Shown: positions 24,754 through 35,125, counted from the first letter of the stretch. The stretch: DNA of 42,675 bases from Paraburkholderia madseniana (GCF_009690905.1 NZ_VOSW01000080.1:1-42675); one strand, 5' to 3'. Translations and numbers: made by a program. The notes: generated from the sequence alone by a model not told the origin.

Positions 24754-26211
24754 ATGCATAACCCGACGAGCCACGCCTTGTCCGACAAACCCAGCGCCAC
24801 CCGTGGCGCCACGCTCGACCAGACCTTTCCAGCGGACGGCCCGATGAGCGCCGCCAATCGCCGCGCGATGGCCGCGATCATGCTCGCAGTCGCGCTCGCC
24901 ACGCTCGACACCGCGATCGCCAACACCGCCCTGCCCGCCATCGCCGCGGATCTGCACGCGGCGCCCGCGGCGTCGGTGTGGATCATCAACGCCTACCAGC
25001 TCGCGATGGTCGCGACACTGCTGCCGCTTGCCGCACTCGGCGACATCGTCGGGCATCGCAGGATTTATATCGGCGGCATTGCGCTGTTCACGCTGGCGTC
25101 GCTGGCTTGCTCGCTCGCTTCGACACTGCCGCTGCTGGCCGCCGCGCGCGTGCTGCAAGGGCTCGGCGCGAGCGCGATCATGAGCGTCAATACGGCGCTG
25201 ATCCGCTATCTATATCCGCCGCATCGGCTCGGACGCGGCCTCGGCACTAACGCGTTGATCGTCGGCGTGTCGTTCGCGGTCGGGCCGACGGTAGCGTCGC
25301 TGATTCTGTCCGTTGCCGCATGGCCGTGGCTGTTCGCGGTCAATGTGCCGCTCGGCCTGCTGGCGCTGGCCTTCGCGTGGCCCGCGCTGCCGCACACGGA
25401 GCGCGGCAAACACAACTTCGACCCGATTGCGGCGCTCCTCAACGTGATCACCTTCGCCGCGCTGATCCTCGCGCTGGGCGAAGCGGCCCAGCGCGCCTCG
25501 ACGCAACTGGTGCTGAGCGCGGCCGCGATCGCCGTGGTGTTCGGTGTGTTGCTGATTCGCCGTGAAGCCGGTCACCCCGCGCCGATGCTGCCGGTCGATC
25601 TGTTCAAGCGGCCGGTGTTTGCGTTGTCGGCGGTGACCGCGGTGTGCTCGTTCGCCGCGCAAGGGCTGGCGTTCGTGTCGCTGCCTTTCTACTTCGAGGA
25701 CGTGTTGCATCGCAGCCAGGTCGAGACCGGCTTTCTGATGACGCCGTGGCCCGTGGTGGTCGCACTGGCCGCGCCGCTGGCGGGCAGTCTGTCCGACCGC
25801 TATCCACCGGGCCTGCTGGGCGCGATCGGCCTTGCGGTGATGTCGGCGGGGATGGCGTCGCTGGCGTTGTTGCCGGTGCATCCGCATGTGCTCGACATCG
25901 GCATCCGCATGGCGATTTGCGGCGCGGGCTTCGGCTTCTTCCAGTCACCTAACCTGAAGGCATTGATGGCGAGCGCGCCGCCCGAGCGCAGCGGCGGCGC
26001 CAGCGGCATCGTCGCGACTGCCCGGCTGCTTGGGCAGACCACCGGTGCAGCGCTGGTCGCGCTGAGCTTCGGCATCGCCGGCCGGCATGGACCCACACTC
26101 GCGCTCAGCGCCGGCGCCTTCTTTGCAGGCGCGGCGAGCCTTGCGAGCGGACTGCGGCTGTTCGCGCCGTCGCATCGCGCGGGCGTGCACGCGAAAGCGT
26201 CGGCGGAGTAA
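24754..26211 (+). CDS. MFS transporter, DHA2 (EmrB/QacA-like) drug exporter family
   Basis: A 485-aa inner-membrane protein with about 14 hydrophobic segments, the DHA2 topology. Motif C-like and motif A-like elements are visible: LDTAIANTALPAIAADL in the first span, SVWIINAYQLAMVATLLPLAALGDIVGHRRIYI in the second and third, and RVLQGLGASAIMSVNTALIR in the fourth. These proteins use the proton gradient to export hydrophobic drugs or metabolites. The start may be 24754 or an internal ATG at 24844 (MSAANRRAM); neither has a strong ribosome site. It stands alone, followed by a strong terminator, with no adaptor (EmrA) or regulator beside it. Confidence 0.9.
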   Translation: MHNPTSHALSDKPSATRGATLDQTFPADGPMSAANRRAMAAIMLAVALATLDTAIANTALPAIAADLHAAPAASVWIINAYQLAMVATLLPLAALGDIVGHRRIYIGGIALFTLASLACSLASTLPLLAAARVLQGLGASAIMSVNTALIRYLYPPHRLGRGLGTNALIVGVSFAVGPTVASLILSVAAWPWLFAVNVPLGLLALAFAWPALPHTERGKHNFDPIAALLNVITFAALILALGEAAQRASTQLVLSAAAIAVVFGVLLIRREAGHPAPMLPVDLFKRPVFALSAVTAVCSFAAQGLAFVSLPFYFEDVLHRSQVETGFLMTPWPVVVALAAPLAGSLSDRYPPGLLGAIGLAVMSAGMASLALLPVHPHVLDIGIRMAICGAGFGFFQSPNLKALMASAPPERSGGASGIVATARLLGQTTGAALVALSFGIAGRHGPTLALSAGAFFAGAASLASGLRLFAPSHRAGVHAKASAE

Positions 26212-26213
26212 AC

Positions 26214-26250
26214 AAAAAGGGCGCACTGCTGTGGCAGTGCGCCCTTTTTT
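26214..26250. terminator. Bidirectional Rho-independent terminator between MFS gene and ltaE
   Basis: AAAAAGGGCGCACTGC and GCAGTGCGCCCTTTTTT form a long perfect stem around a TGTG loop. It sits between convergent genes and has A/T tracts on both sides. Confidence 0.93.
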
Positions 26251-26267
26251 CCTTCCCGGCATTTCGA

Positions 26268-27275
26268 TTAATGCGCGGCGAAATACCCTTTCACTGCGCC
26301 GATAAACGTATCGATATCCGCACGCGACACATCCTTATGCGTGACGAAGCGCGACGCGTAGAGCATCTGCGTGAGGATGCCGCGCTCCTTGAGCCACGCT
26401 TCGAGCGGTACGCAATGCTGCTGCGGAAAATGCGCGAACACCATGTTGGTCGCGATCGACTGCACCTTGACCTGGTCGATCGATTCCAGACCGGCCGCCA
26501 GATGCGCGGCGTTCGCGTGATCGTCGGCGAGACGCTCGACGTTGTGATTCAGCGCATACAGGCATGCGGCTGCCAGCACGCCGGCCTGGCGCATCCCGCC
26601 GCCCAGCACCTTGCGCCAGCGATGCGCCACATCGATCAGCGCCTGGCTGCCCACCAGAACCGAGCCGACCGGCGCGCCCAGGCCCTTCGAAAAACAGATC
26701 GAGACTGAATCGAACCGTTCGCACAACGCCGCAACCGGCTTGCCCGATGCAACCGCCGCGTTGTAGACCCGCGCGCCGTCGAGGTGAGCCGACAAGCCAT
26801 GCCGGCGCGCCAACTGCACCGCCTCGTCGACGTAACCCGCCGGCAGCACCTTGCCGCCGATGGTGTTTTCCAGCGCCAGCAGCCGCGTGCGCGCGAAGTG
26901 GTTGTCGATCGGCTTGATCGCGGCCGCGATCTTCTCGAGCGGGATCGAACCGTCGGCGGCATTCTCGAGCGGCTGCGGCTGGATGCTGCCGAGCACCGCC
27001 GCGCCGCCGCCTTCGTACTTATAGGTATGCGCCAACTGGCCGACGATGTATTCGTCGCCGCGCGCGCAATGCGCCATCAACGCCGCCAGATTGCTTTGCG
27101 TGCCGCTCGGGAAGAACAGGCCGGCTTCCTTGCCGGTGCGCTCCGCGACCGTTGCTTGCAGGCGCAGCACGGTTGGGTCGTCGCCCCAGACGTCGTCGCC
27201 CACTTCGGCGGCCGACATCGCCGCGAGCATGGCAGGAGTTGGACGGGTTACGGTGTCGCTGCGCAAATCGATCAT
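26268..27275 (-). CDS. ltaE: Low-specificity L-threonine aldolase
   Basis: A 335-aa PLP enzyme that cleaves L-threonine and L-allo-threonine to glycine and acetaldehyde. It begins MIDLRSDTVTRPTPAMLAAM and shows EVGDDVWGDDPTV, GLFFPSGTQSNLAALMAH, ENTIGGKVLP, LSAHLDGARVYNAAVA and the PLP-lysine block SICFSKGLGAPVGSVLVGS, all typical of the family. ATG 27275 is chosen because the conserved N-terminus begins there and a GAGG site precedes it; the in-frame extension upstream is not conserved-looking. It reads towards the MFS gene, sharing a terminator. Confidence 0.95.
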   Translation of the reverse strand: MIDLRSDTVTRPTPAMLAAMSAAEVGDDVWGDDPTVLRLQATVAERTGKEAGLFFPSGTQSNLAALMAHCARGDEYIVGQLAHTYKYEGGGAAVLGSIQPQPLENAADGSIPLEKIAAAIKPIDNHFARTRLLALENTIGGKVLPAGYVDEAVQLARRHGLSAHLDGARVYNAAVASGKPVAALCERFDSVSICFSKGLGAPVGSVLVGSQALIDVAHRWRKVLGGGMRQAGVLAAACLYALNHNVERLADDHANAAHLAAGLESIDQVKVQSIATNMVFAHFPQQHCVPLEAWLKERGILTQMLYASRFVTHKDVSRADIDTFIGAVKGYFAAH

Positions 27276-27443
27276 GGTGAGAGCCTCGTGTGTCCCTGTT
27301 TGTGTCAATGCATGACAGCCTGTGACCGCCGGCCCGCGCACCGCTTCATCTGCTTCGATGAACGGCCACGACTCCGGCTGTTGAGCCACACAGTGTATTC
27401 AATTAATTAACTCGGCGCTGAAAACCGCGCTAGTAAGCGGGGC

Positions 27444-28208
27444 TCACCCACCCGACTTCGGTAGCCACGCAAGCGGGTCGACCGGCTGGCCGTTCTGGCG
27501 GACTTCGAACTGGATCGACGCCACGCCCCGGCTATCCACGCCGACTTCGCCGATGGTTTGTCCTTGCGCGACAGCGTCGCCTTCCTTGACCAGCAGCGTG
27601 CTGTTCTGCCCGTAGGCGGTAATCAGCGAGTCGTCGTGCTTGATGATGATGAGTGGACCGTACGCCTCGATACCCGTGCCGGCGTAAACGACCCGGCCGG
27701 TCGCGGCGGCCTTGACCGGATCGCCTGCGCGACCGCCGATCACGATACCGTTCGACTTGCCCGGCGCAAAGGCTTTCAGCACGGGACCCCGCAACGGCCA
27801 CAGCAGCACGCCTTGCTGCGCGACGCCAGCCGCACCGGGCGTGGCGGCAGCGCCATTCTGACCGGCCACGTTGACCGGCGGCGTCACCACGCTACCCGAC
27901 GCCATTGGCGGCGCCACCCGCAGCACCTGCCCCGGATTGATCGCCGCATTCGATGCGAGGCCGTTCCATGTCGCGATCTCCTGCGGCTTGCGACCGTACG
28001 CCGACGCGATGCCCGCCAGCGTGTCACCCGGATTGGCGCGGTAGTAACCGGCCGGCACAGGGACCGTGCCGAGGGTAGTCGGGCGGGACGGCGCGCTGCT
28101 ATAGAACGGCGTGCTTTCCCACGGCATCGACGTACAACCGCTGATCATCACGCCGAGCGTCGCCGAGATCAGCAACCGGGCCGCCGTGAATTGCCATTGT
28201 CTTGTCAT
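27444..28208 (-). CDS. LysM-M23 lipoprotein, NlpD/EnvC-like with degenerate peptidase site
   Basis: A 254-aa envelope lipoprotein. The leader ends ISGC (Cys25). A LysM domain (about 55-100) contains YRANPGDTLAGIASAYGRKPQEIATWNGL, which binds peptidoglycan. The C-terminal LytM/M23 domain (about 145-250) has VLKAFAPGKSNGIVIGGRAGDPVKAAATGRVVYAG and SIQFEVRQNGQPVDPLAWL. The zinc-binding HxxxD and HxH of active M23 endopeptidases are absent: SNGIVIGG and SIQFEVR stand in their places. This matches NlpD/EnvC-type activators of N-acetylmuramyl amidases (established for that class). GAGGAAAATCAC precedes ATG 28208. It is not beside rpoS, so it is probably a second NlpD-like copy. Confidence 0.85.
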   Translation of the reverse strand: MTRQWQFTAARLLISATLGVMISGCTSMPWESTPFYSSAPSRPTTLGTVPVPAGYYRANPGDTLAGIASAYGRKPQEIATWNGLASNAAINPGQVLRVAPPMASGSVVTPPVNVAGQNGAAATPGAAGVAQQGVLLWPLRGPVLKAFAPGKSNGIVIGGRAGDPVKAAATGRVVYAGTGIEAYGPLIIIKHDDSLITAYGQNSTLLVKEGDAVAQGQTIGEVGVDSRGVASIQFEVRQNGQPVDPLAWLPKSGG

Positions 28209-28354
28209 GTGATTTTCCTCGACACTTAGATTCAATCGGATTCAATCAGCCCCAAGCATTCGCCGTGCCGCTCGCTACGGGCGCCGCGGCGCCTATCCAT
28301 TATGCCGCCGTGCGCGTTGGCGACGATTTCGACACGGCATGGGCCAAGGAACCG

Positions 28355-28666
28355 TCAGACACTGCCCTCGGCCTCGACCACCAGAATGCGCGCCACGCCG
28401 ATCGGATGTGCAACATGTTCGGTGCCCACCGACGCGTAGAACACATCGCCCGTTTCCAGAATCGCCGACTGTTCGACGCCGCCTTCGCGATAGCGCATCT
28501 CCACGCGGCCGTCGAGCACGGCGAACACTTCCTCGCCGTCGTTGACATGCCACTTGTATGGCTGATCGGTCCAATGCAGGCGCGTCGTGATGCCGCCCAT
28601 GTTGGCGATATCGAGCGCGCCCCACGGACGCGTCGCGGTGAAGCTCTTGCTGCGAATGATCTTCAT
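28355..28666 (-). CDS. Cupin-domain protein
   Basis: A 103-aa single-domain cupin. WHVNDGEEVFAVLDGRVEMRY and LETGDVFYASVGTEHVAHPIG are the two conserved cupin motifs; the metal-binding set is partial, with His in the first motif, one Glu and one His in the second. The ATG at 28666 is taken as the start because MKIIRSKSFTATRPWGAL begins the domain, although no clear ribosome site is seen. Small cupins of this kind bind a metal and a small ligand; the substrate cannot be told. Confidence 0.8.
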   Translation of the reverse strand: MKIIRSKSFTATRPWGALDIANMGGITTRLHWTDQPYKWHVNDGEEVFAVLDGRVEMRYREGGVEQSAILETGDVFYASVGTEHVAHPIGVARILVVEAEGSV

Positions 28667-28914
28667 GGTGAATAGTGGGTTGAGAAACAGTCGCTGTCGA
28701 GGCGTTATCCGTGCCGCATACCGAGCCGCCCGGCCCAGCAGGATCACGCGTTTCGACGGCCCCCATTATAGGTGTTGTGGCAGGCCCGACCGCCGCCGCA
28801 CGGCCGCGCGAGGGCATTCGTGTGATTATTGAATCCTTTCAACCCTCGCCTATACTCAGTCATGCTGCCGCAACGCACCGTACACAAACGCCTGGATCCT
28901 GCGAGGAGTTGAGG

Positions 28915-29235
28915 ATGAACAAAGCCACGTTTCTGGCCGTGCAACTCAACGTCGACGATGTTGCGGCGTCGCCCGGTTTGGTCGAGTTGCTGAACACCCA
29001 TCTGGTTTTCGCGGCAGACGTCGCCGAAGCCGCCGACGCACTGGTCCAACTGGCCAGCATCGCGGGATTGTCGAGCGGCGTCGAAGCCAGCGTCGAGATT
29101 CCGGCTCTGGCGATCGAACGGCTGCGCGAGGCGCTCGACAATCTCAGCGGTTACGACGAATCCTGGTTGCTTGCTCTCGAACCCAGCCGCGCGCTGTTCG
29201 ATGAAATAGGCCGCCGGCATCGCACCTTGCATTAA
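28915..29235 (+). CDS. Hypothetical protein
   Basis: A 106-aa cytoplasmic protein starting MNKATFLAVQLNVDDVAASP behind a GAGGAGTTGAGG ribosome site that fixes the start. Rich in Ala, Leu and acidic residues and predicted mainly helical: LVELLNTHLVFAADVAEAADALVQLASIAGL and IPALAIERLREALDNLSGYDESWLLALE. No signal peptide or span. I do not recognise a family. It is followed 167 bases on by the DUF2968 gene on the same strand. Confidence 0.6.
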   Translation: MNKATFLAVQLNVDDVAASPGLVELLNTHLVFAADVAEAADALVQLASIAGLSSGVEASVEIPALAIERLREALDNLSGYDESWLLALEPSRALFDEIGRRHRTLH

Positions 29236-29402
29236 AGCCGCGCTCGCGGAAAACGCATCTGCACTGCCGCGCACCCCGGTGCTCAGCGATAGCGCCGCCG
29301 GTCCGCCACTTTTCGCTCACCGCCCGAACCGCCAGATTGTCCGGCATGCATGACTGTCGACGCCGTCTGAAGGTTTCGGGCGAGTCAACCGGAGGAACCG
29401 CC

Positions 29403-30170
29403 GTGAAAAGTCTCCTGAATCGCCGCAGCGTGCTGGCAGGCCCATCGCATCTCGTGCAGGTCGCTCGAGAGAACGCCGCCGATCCCGTAACGCCCGACGA
29501 CAGCGAGGAGGCGGCGCTGGCCGCGGCGGCCGGCGTCGCGTCCGCTGTCGCTGCCGCTGGGGCACCTGCCGCACCAACCGCCGAGCCGGCGCGGCCGGTG
29601 ACGACGTTACGGCCAGTGCCGGTGGTGCCCTCGCAGGTCAGCGCGCGCGGCGTGCAGATGGCCGACACCGCCGAAATCGAATGGCTCGCCGAAGAAGAAG
29701 CGCTGACACCGTTCCGCGTGTTCCGCAGCTTCGCCTATTCGGTCAGTCTGCTGTTCCACGCGAAGGAACTGACGTACTACGTCGCGCTTTATCAGGACGG
29801 CTCGCTGTGGCGCGCGCTCAAAGCCGCCGACCTCGAAGCCGCGGAAGCCGCCTTCCATCACTTCGAGGAACAGGCGACGCGGCTCTCGGAAGGCGAAACA
29901 CGCCGCGCGCAACTCGAGGCACAAAACGAACAGCTTGCGCGCATGATCGCGCGCTCCGAGGCGCAGGCCGAACGGCTGCGCACGGACCTGCAACGGCGCG
30001 GCGCGCAGGAACAGACCGTGTCGAACCGGCAGCATCAGGTGCGCAAGGAGGTGTCGCAACTGGAAGCGCAACGCGTCGCCGCGCAGGCGCATCTGAACAA
30101 GGCGCATCGGCAGATTCACCAGCTCAATCTGACCAGCAACGAAGGGATTCCGCATTTGCCGAACCGTTGA
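29403..30170 (+). CDS. DUF2968 coiled-coil protein
   Basis: A 255-aa protein. GTG 29403 is the start because GGAGGAACCGCC lies directly before it. After an Ala-rich linker (about 40-75) comes the DUF2968 core: EEEALTPFRVFRSFAYSVSLLFHAKELTYYVALYQDGSLWRAL, then a long coiled coil with repeated Glu, Arg and Gln (LEAQNEQLARMIARSEAQAERLRTDLQRR, QVRKEVSQLEAQRVAAQAHLNKAHRQIHQL). This layout is known to me only from Burkholderia-group proteins, all of unknown function. A terminator follows. Confidence 0.85.
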   Translation: MKSLLNRRSVLAGPSHLVQVARENAADPVTPDDSEEAALAAAAGVASAVAAAGAPAAPTAEPARPVTTLRPVPVVPSQVSARGVQMADTAEIEWLAEEEALTPFRVFRSFAYSVSLLFHAKELTYYVALYQDGSLWRALKAADLEAAEAAFHHFEEQATRLSEGETRRAQLEAQNEQLARMIARSEAQAERLRTDLQRRGAQEQTVSNRQHQVRKEVSQLEAQRVAAQAHLNKAHRQIHQLNLTSNEGIPHLPNR

Positions 30171-30191
30171 AGCGCGCCTTCAAATCGATCT

Positions 30192-30218
30192 GACGGCCAG
30201 GCTATAGGCTTGGCCGTA
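30192..30218. other. Hairpin after the DUF2968 gene
   Basis: ACGGCCA and TGGCCGT arms with an inner GGC/GCC pairing lie immediately after the DUF2968 stop. No T-run, so it is probably a 3' stem or part of a double terminator with the next hairpin. Confidence 0.4.
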
Positions 30219-30224
30219 AACGAC

Positions 30225-30259
30225 AAAACGCCGCCCGGCAATCCGGTCGGCGTTTTTTT
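30225..30259. terminator. Rho-independent terminator between DUF2968 and DUF4148 genes
   Basis: AAACGCCG pairs with CGGCGTTT around a GC-rich loop, followed by seven T on the plus strand and preceded by AAAA, so it can act for both convergent genes. Confidence 0.85.
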
Positions 30260-30309
30260 CATTACCCGCCGCCTGTCAGCCAGGCGGCGTTCACATCAAC
30301 TTTGGCGAA

Positions 30310-30627
30310 TTAGTTGCCGAAGTAGACCGAGTTACGGTCGTTGCCGGTCACCGGACGGCCGGCTTGCGAGGTACCAGCGATCGGTGCGCCGTAGCCGCTG
30401 TTCACAGCTTGAGCGGTGCCGTTCTGTGCATCGACGCGGGCTTGCGCAGCCTGCAGGTTAGCCGGGTAGTCGACATGATCGCCGATCGGGTTGTAACCGG
30501 CCTTTTCCAGTTGCACCAGTTGGGCGCGCACTTCAGCGCGAGTAAGCGGCTGGTTCGATTGAGCAAACGAAGCAACAGGAGCAACCAGAGCGGCAGCGAC
30601 GACGACAGCAGAGATAAGAGTCTTCAT
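30310..30627 (-). CDS. DUF4148 secreted protein
   Basis: A 105-aa periplasmic or secreted protein: signal peptide about 1-22 (VASFAQ), then LTRAEVRAQLVQLEKAGYNP, the DUF4148 signature, and a Gly/Asn-rich tail. These small proteins are abundant and lineage-specific in Burkholderia; function unknown. AT-rich sequence upstream suggests its own promoter. It reads away from gnd's end region and shares a terminator with DUF2968. Confidence 0.92.
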   Translation of the reverse strand: MKTLISAVVVAAALVAPVASFAQSNQPLTRAEVRAQLVQLEKAGYNPIGDHVDYPANLQAAQARVDAQNGTAQAVNSGYGAPIAGTSQAGRPVTGNDRNSVYFGN

Positions 30628-30845
30628 GATGTAAACCTCCAGAACTTGTATTTAATGCGCTTTGGGCTCGTTGTCCCGTAGCGCTTAAATAGGAGTTTAG
30701 GAGCGTCGACATCTAGGGGAAACCCCTGAAACGATGAAACTCTATTCCAAAATTCGCAATAGTAGACGGTCCGGCGTGCTGCCACGCTATCTGTCCGATA
30801 GCTATCAGCAATAATTGCCCGTCTCGATTTCAATCGCTAGCGTGG

Positions 30846-30877
30846 CCCGGCGCGCCTTGCTGCAAGCGCGCGCCGGG
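30846..30877 (-). terminator. GC-rich hairpin downstream of gnd
   Basis: CCCGGCGCGC and GCGCGCCGGG arms around a short loop lie about 16 bases beyond the gnd stop on the minus strand. The stem is very stable but lacks a T-run, so it may be a Rho-dependent or processing stem. Confidence 0.5.
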
Positions 30878-30892
30878 TCACGATTCAAACGA

Positions 30893-32302
<1,410 letters not shown>

Positions 32303-32519
32303 GTGAATTCTCCAGAGTCCAAAAAATGTCGAGACGCTGCGCCGGAAAGAACGTCGGCGGAACGTCGAGGGTGAAAGGATAAAAGAAATGCCGGCTTGCC
32401 GCTCGCTGGCGCGCATTGATACTCAACGAGTGGGCTTTCCACTGTATGCGGGCCTCACGAGATACTTTATGCGGCGCCCGGTGATGCGCTTTATGACGCA
32501 CCGCACTACGCAACGTCCG

Positions 32520-33170
32520 TCAGACCCGCGCCACGTCCACGCGTTTCCTGAAAACCAGACTGAAATTGTTGGCCGGCATCGCGATCGGCTCGTCGCACAC
32601 GAGCCCGACCGATGCGCCCAACGCTACCACCGCTTCCATGTCGCGCACGCCCCACGCGGGGTCGCGGCTGCGCAATTGCTGATCGAACGCATCGTTGCTC
32701 GGCGAGGTTTGCGCGCCACCAAGTTTGTAAGGGCCGTACAGATACAGTACACCGCCGTCGACCAGTCGGCGGCTCGCGCCGGCGAATAGCGCTTCTGTCG
32801 CGCTCCACGGCGAGATGTGAATCATGTTGATACAGACCACGGCGTCGAACTGATCGAGCTTGTCCAGCGTTTGCGCGCCCCACTCCGGCTGATGCACATC
32901 GAGCGCGAGCGGTGCGCGCACGTTCGCCAGCCCTGCATGCGCGACCCACGCGGCAATCGACGCACGCGCATCCGCATCGATATCGCTCGGTTGCCAGTCA
33001 AGCCCAGGCAATGCGCCGGCGAAGCAGATAGCATGCTGCCCCGTGCCGCTCGCGATTTCCAGCACGCGGCCGGTGGCCGGCAGCACTTCGCGCAATACGG
33101 CAAGGATCGGTTCGCGATTACGTTCGGCGGACGGCGAGTGTTGCCGCAGCGCCGGATGGGAATCAGTCAT
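32520..33170 (-). CDS. DUF938 SAM-dependent methyltransferase-like protein
   Basis: A 216-aa protein with the SAM-binding motif VLEIASGTGQHAICFA (about 36-51), the acidic loop DWQPSDIDADA and FDAVVCINMIHISPW. These define the DUF938 family of putative class I methyltransferases; the substrate is unknown. ATG 33170 is used; an in-frame GTG six bases upstream is equally possible and neither has a ribosome site. The start lies just after the stop of the flavin-oxidase gene upstream, so they are co-transcribed. Confidence 0.88.
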   Translation of the reverse strand: MTDSHPALRQHSPSAERNREPILAVLREVLPATGRVLEIASGTGQHAICFAGALPGLDWQPSDIDADARASIAAWVAHAGLANVRAPLALDVHQPEWGAQTLDKLDQFDAVVCINMIHISPWSATEALFAGASRRLVDGGVLYLYGPYKLGGAQTSPSNDAFDQQLRSRDPAWGVRDMEAVVALGASVGLVCDEPIAMPANNFSLVFRKRVDVARV

Positions 33171-33182
33171 GTTCACGTTGTT

Positions 33183-33788
33183 TCAGTACAGGGCCGTGCG
33201 CACGCGTTCGGCGAGTTCACGGTCATAGGTCGCGGCATCGAAACTCGCGCCGTTGATGCGCCGGTGGATCTCGCCGGCACTCGGCAGGCGCGAACGTTCG
33301 ACGTGACGCGCGGGATCCCACAGTTTCGAGCGCACCAGCGCCTTCGAGCAATGAAAGTACACCGCGTCGACGTCGATCAGCAGCACGGTGCGCGGCAGTT
33401 TACCTTCGACGGCGAAACTGTCCAGCAATTCCGGATCGTTCGAAATGCGGCCGCGGCCGTTCACGCGCAAACTTTCGCCGACGCCCGGAATGATGAACAG
33501 CAGCGCCAGATGCGGCTCAACGATGATATTGCGCAGACTGTCGACGCGATTGTTGCCGATGCGGTCCGGCAGCGCGAGCGTGCGTTCGTCGATCACCCGC
33601 ACGAAGCCCGGCGCGTCGCCGCGCGGCGAACAGTCGAGGCCTTCCGGGCCGGCGGTGGCGAGCACGACGAAGGGCGCGACTTCGATGAACGCGCGATAGT
33701 CTTCGTTGACGTAGGGAATCTCTTTCTTCACCGCGCGTTCGTGGGGCTGACCATAGATTGCTTCGAGCTGTTCGATCGTCGTCAACAT
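33183..33788 (-). CDS. Pyridoxamine 5'-phosphate oxidase-family (FMN split-barrel) protein
   Basis: A 201-aa protein with the split-barrel flavin fold: FVVLATAGPEGLDCSPRGDAPGFVRVIDERTLALPDRIGNNRVDSLRNI and the later LLIDVDAVYFHCSKALVRSKLW. This subgroup resembles MSMEG_1061-like proteins of unknown substrate, not true PdxH. A GGAAC site precedes ATG 33788. It forms a short operon with the DUF938 gene. Confidence 0.85.
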   Translation of the reverse strand: MLTTIEQLEAIYGQPHERAVKKEIPYVNEDYRAFIEVAPFVVLATAGPEGLDCSPRGDAPGFVRVIDERTLALPDRIGNNRVDSLRNIIVEPHLALLFIIPGVGESLRVNGRGRISNDPELLDSFAVEGKLPRTVLLIDVDAVYFHCSKALVRSKLWDPARHVERSRLPSAGEIHRRINGASFDAATYDRELAERVRTALY

Positions 33789-33900
33789 CGGCGTTCCTTT
33801 TGCGGGACGGTTGCTTTTCGTGAGAGCGGCGCTGCGTGGGATTGGGATTATCGACGATTTATGCGGGCCGCGCGCTGATCGGGAGGCTCAGGCGGTCCGC

Positions 33901-34770
33901 TCAATCCAGTGCCAGACGGCCCGCCAGCGCGGTCAGCGTGTCGGCACAGCGCGCGGCGATTTTCAGCGACAGCAGCGGATCGGCGCGCGTGCGCCCCAGA
34001 TTGATCGCGACGATCGGCTTGCCCTGCTTCTGCGCCCACACGCAGAAGCGGTAGCCCGAATAGACCATCAGCGACGAGCCGACCACCAGCACTGCGTCCG
34101 CCGCGTCGAGCGCATGCGACGCCGCTTCGACACGCTCGCGCGGCACGCTTTCACCGAAGAACACCACGGCGGGCTTCAATAAACCGCCGCAGTTCGTGCA
34201 CGCCGGAATGCGAAAAGCGTCGAGATCGTGCCACTCCAGATGCGCGTCGCCGTCGGCGGCGGTTTCGGCAGTGACGTTCAGCAACGCGGGATTGTCGGCT
34301 TCCAGCGTGCGCTGGATCGACGCGCGTGAATGCTGCATGCCGCAGTCCAGACACGTCACGCCGTCGATACCGCCATGCAGTTCGATCACCTCGCGGCTGC
34401 CCGCCCGCTGATGCAAACCGTCGACGTTCTGCGTAACGAGCGTCGGCACATGGCCCGCGGCCTCGAGCCGGGCGAGAGCGGTATGCGCGGCATTCGGCTG
34501 CGCGTCGGCCACCACCGGCCAGCCCACCATGCTGCGTGCCCAATAGCGCCGGCGCATCGCGGCGGTGCCGAGAAATTCCTGCAGCGTGATCGGCGGCGAA
34601 CGTTTCCACTCGCCGTTGTCGTCGCGATAGCCTGGAATGCCGGAGTCAGTGCTGATGCCCGCGCCGGTCAGCACGAACAGACGCGGATAACGCTGCACGA
34701 AGGTATGCAGGTCGTCCAGCGTGTGCGTTTCGTTGAAGGGTTCGAGGGGTGCGGACTGAAGGTCGGTCAT
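33901..34770 (-). CDS. NAD-dependent protein deacylase, SIR2 family
   Basis: A 289-aa enzyme. LFVLTGAGISTDSGIPGYRDDNGEW binds NAD, TLVTQNVDGLHQRAG and ELHGG carry the catalytic His and adenosine pocket, and CLDCG and CTNCG with 50 or so residues between form the zinc site. Sirtuins remove acyl groups from lysines using NAD. ATG 34770 starts at the conserved region; the ribosome site is poor. A small Cys-rich gene ends 50 bases upstream on the same strand, so the two are probably co-transcribed. Confidence 0.92.
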   Translation of the reverse strand: MTDLQSAPLEPFNETHTLDDLHTFVQRYPRLFVLTGAGISTDSGIPGYRDDNGEWKRSPPITLQEFLGTAAMRRRYWARSMVGWPVVADAQPNAAHTALARLEAAGHVPTLVTQNVDGLHQRAGSREVIELHGGIDGVTCLDCGMQHSRASIQRTLEADNPALLNVTAETAADGDAHLEWHDLDAFRIPACTNCGGLLKPAVVFFGESVPRERVEAASHALDAADAVLVVGSSLMVYSGYRFCVWAQKQGKPIVAINLGRTRADPLLSLKIAARCADTLTALAGRLALD

Positions 34771-34820
34771 GACGGGGACGGGGTATGGCTGCGGCCTTGG
34801 CGTAAAACCTGAAACACCGT

Positions 34821-35051
34821 TTAGCGACGCGTACGCGGTTTGCTCGGCCGTGCGTGCACCGTTCGTACCTTTTGCACCTTCAGTGCCGCCTGCCGCGCTT
34901 GCCATTCGGCGAGCGCTGACTGATAGCGTTCGAGCGCTTCATCGTAGAGATCGAAGACACACGGATTGCAGCCACTATGACAACAATCGTCGAGGTCGGG
35001 CTGCGCGGGCGGCACCGGCTGAGGGTCGTCCTTGGGTGTGGCGCGGGGCAC
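34821..35051 (-). CDS. Oxidoreductase-like small Cys-rich protein
   Basis: A 76-aa protein from GTG 35051. DDCCHSGCNPCVFDLYDEALERYQSAL is the signature of the oxidoreductase-like N-terminal domain family (PF09791-type), with four closely spaced Cys. It starts shortly after an AAAAGG site. The same frame continues upstream as an unrelated open stretch over the SDR gene, so the gene is easily missed. It sits directly before a SIR2 deacetylase. Function is unknown; the four Cys could bind a metal. Confidence 0.78.
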   Translation of the reverse strand: MPRATPKDDPQPVPPAQPDLDDCCHSGCNPCVFDLYDEALERYQSALAEWQARQAALKVQKVRTVHARPSKPRTRR

Positions 35052-35125
35052 GGCGAATCGCCTTTTCCAGAAGGCGGGAAGCGCCCAGTATAAGTTGATC
35101 TTCCGCGATGCGTGCGGCGCCCCGC

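Noticed and set aside
27276..27443. Possible riboswitch upstream of ltaE
   Set aside because: The leader is short and contains no glycine-riboswitch-like paired cores; only an AT-rich stretch is seen.
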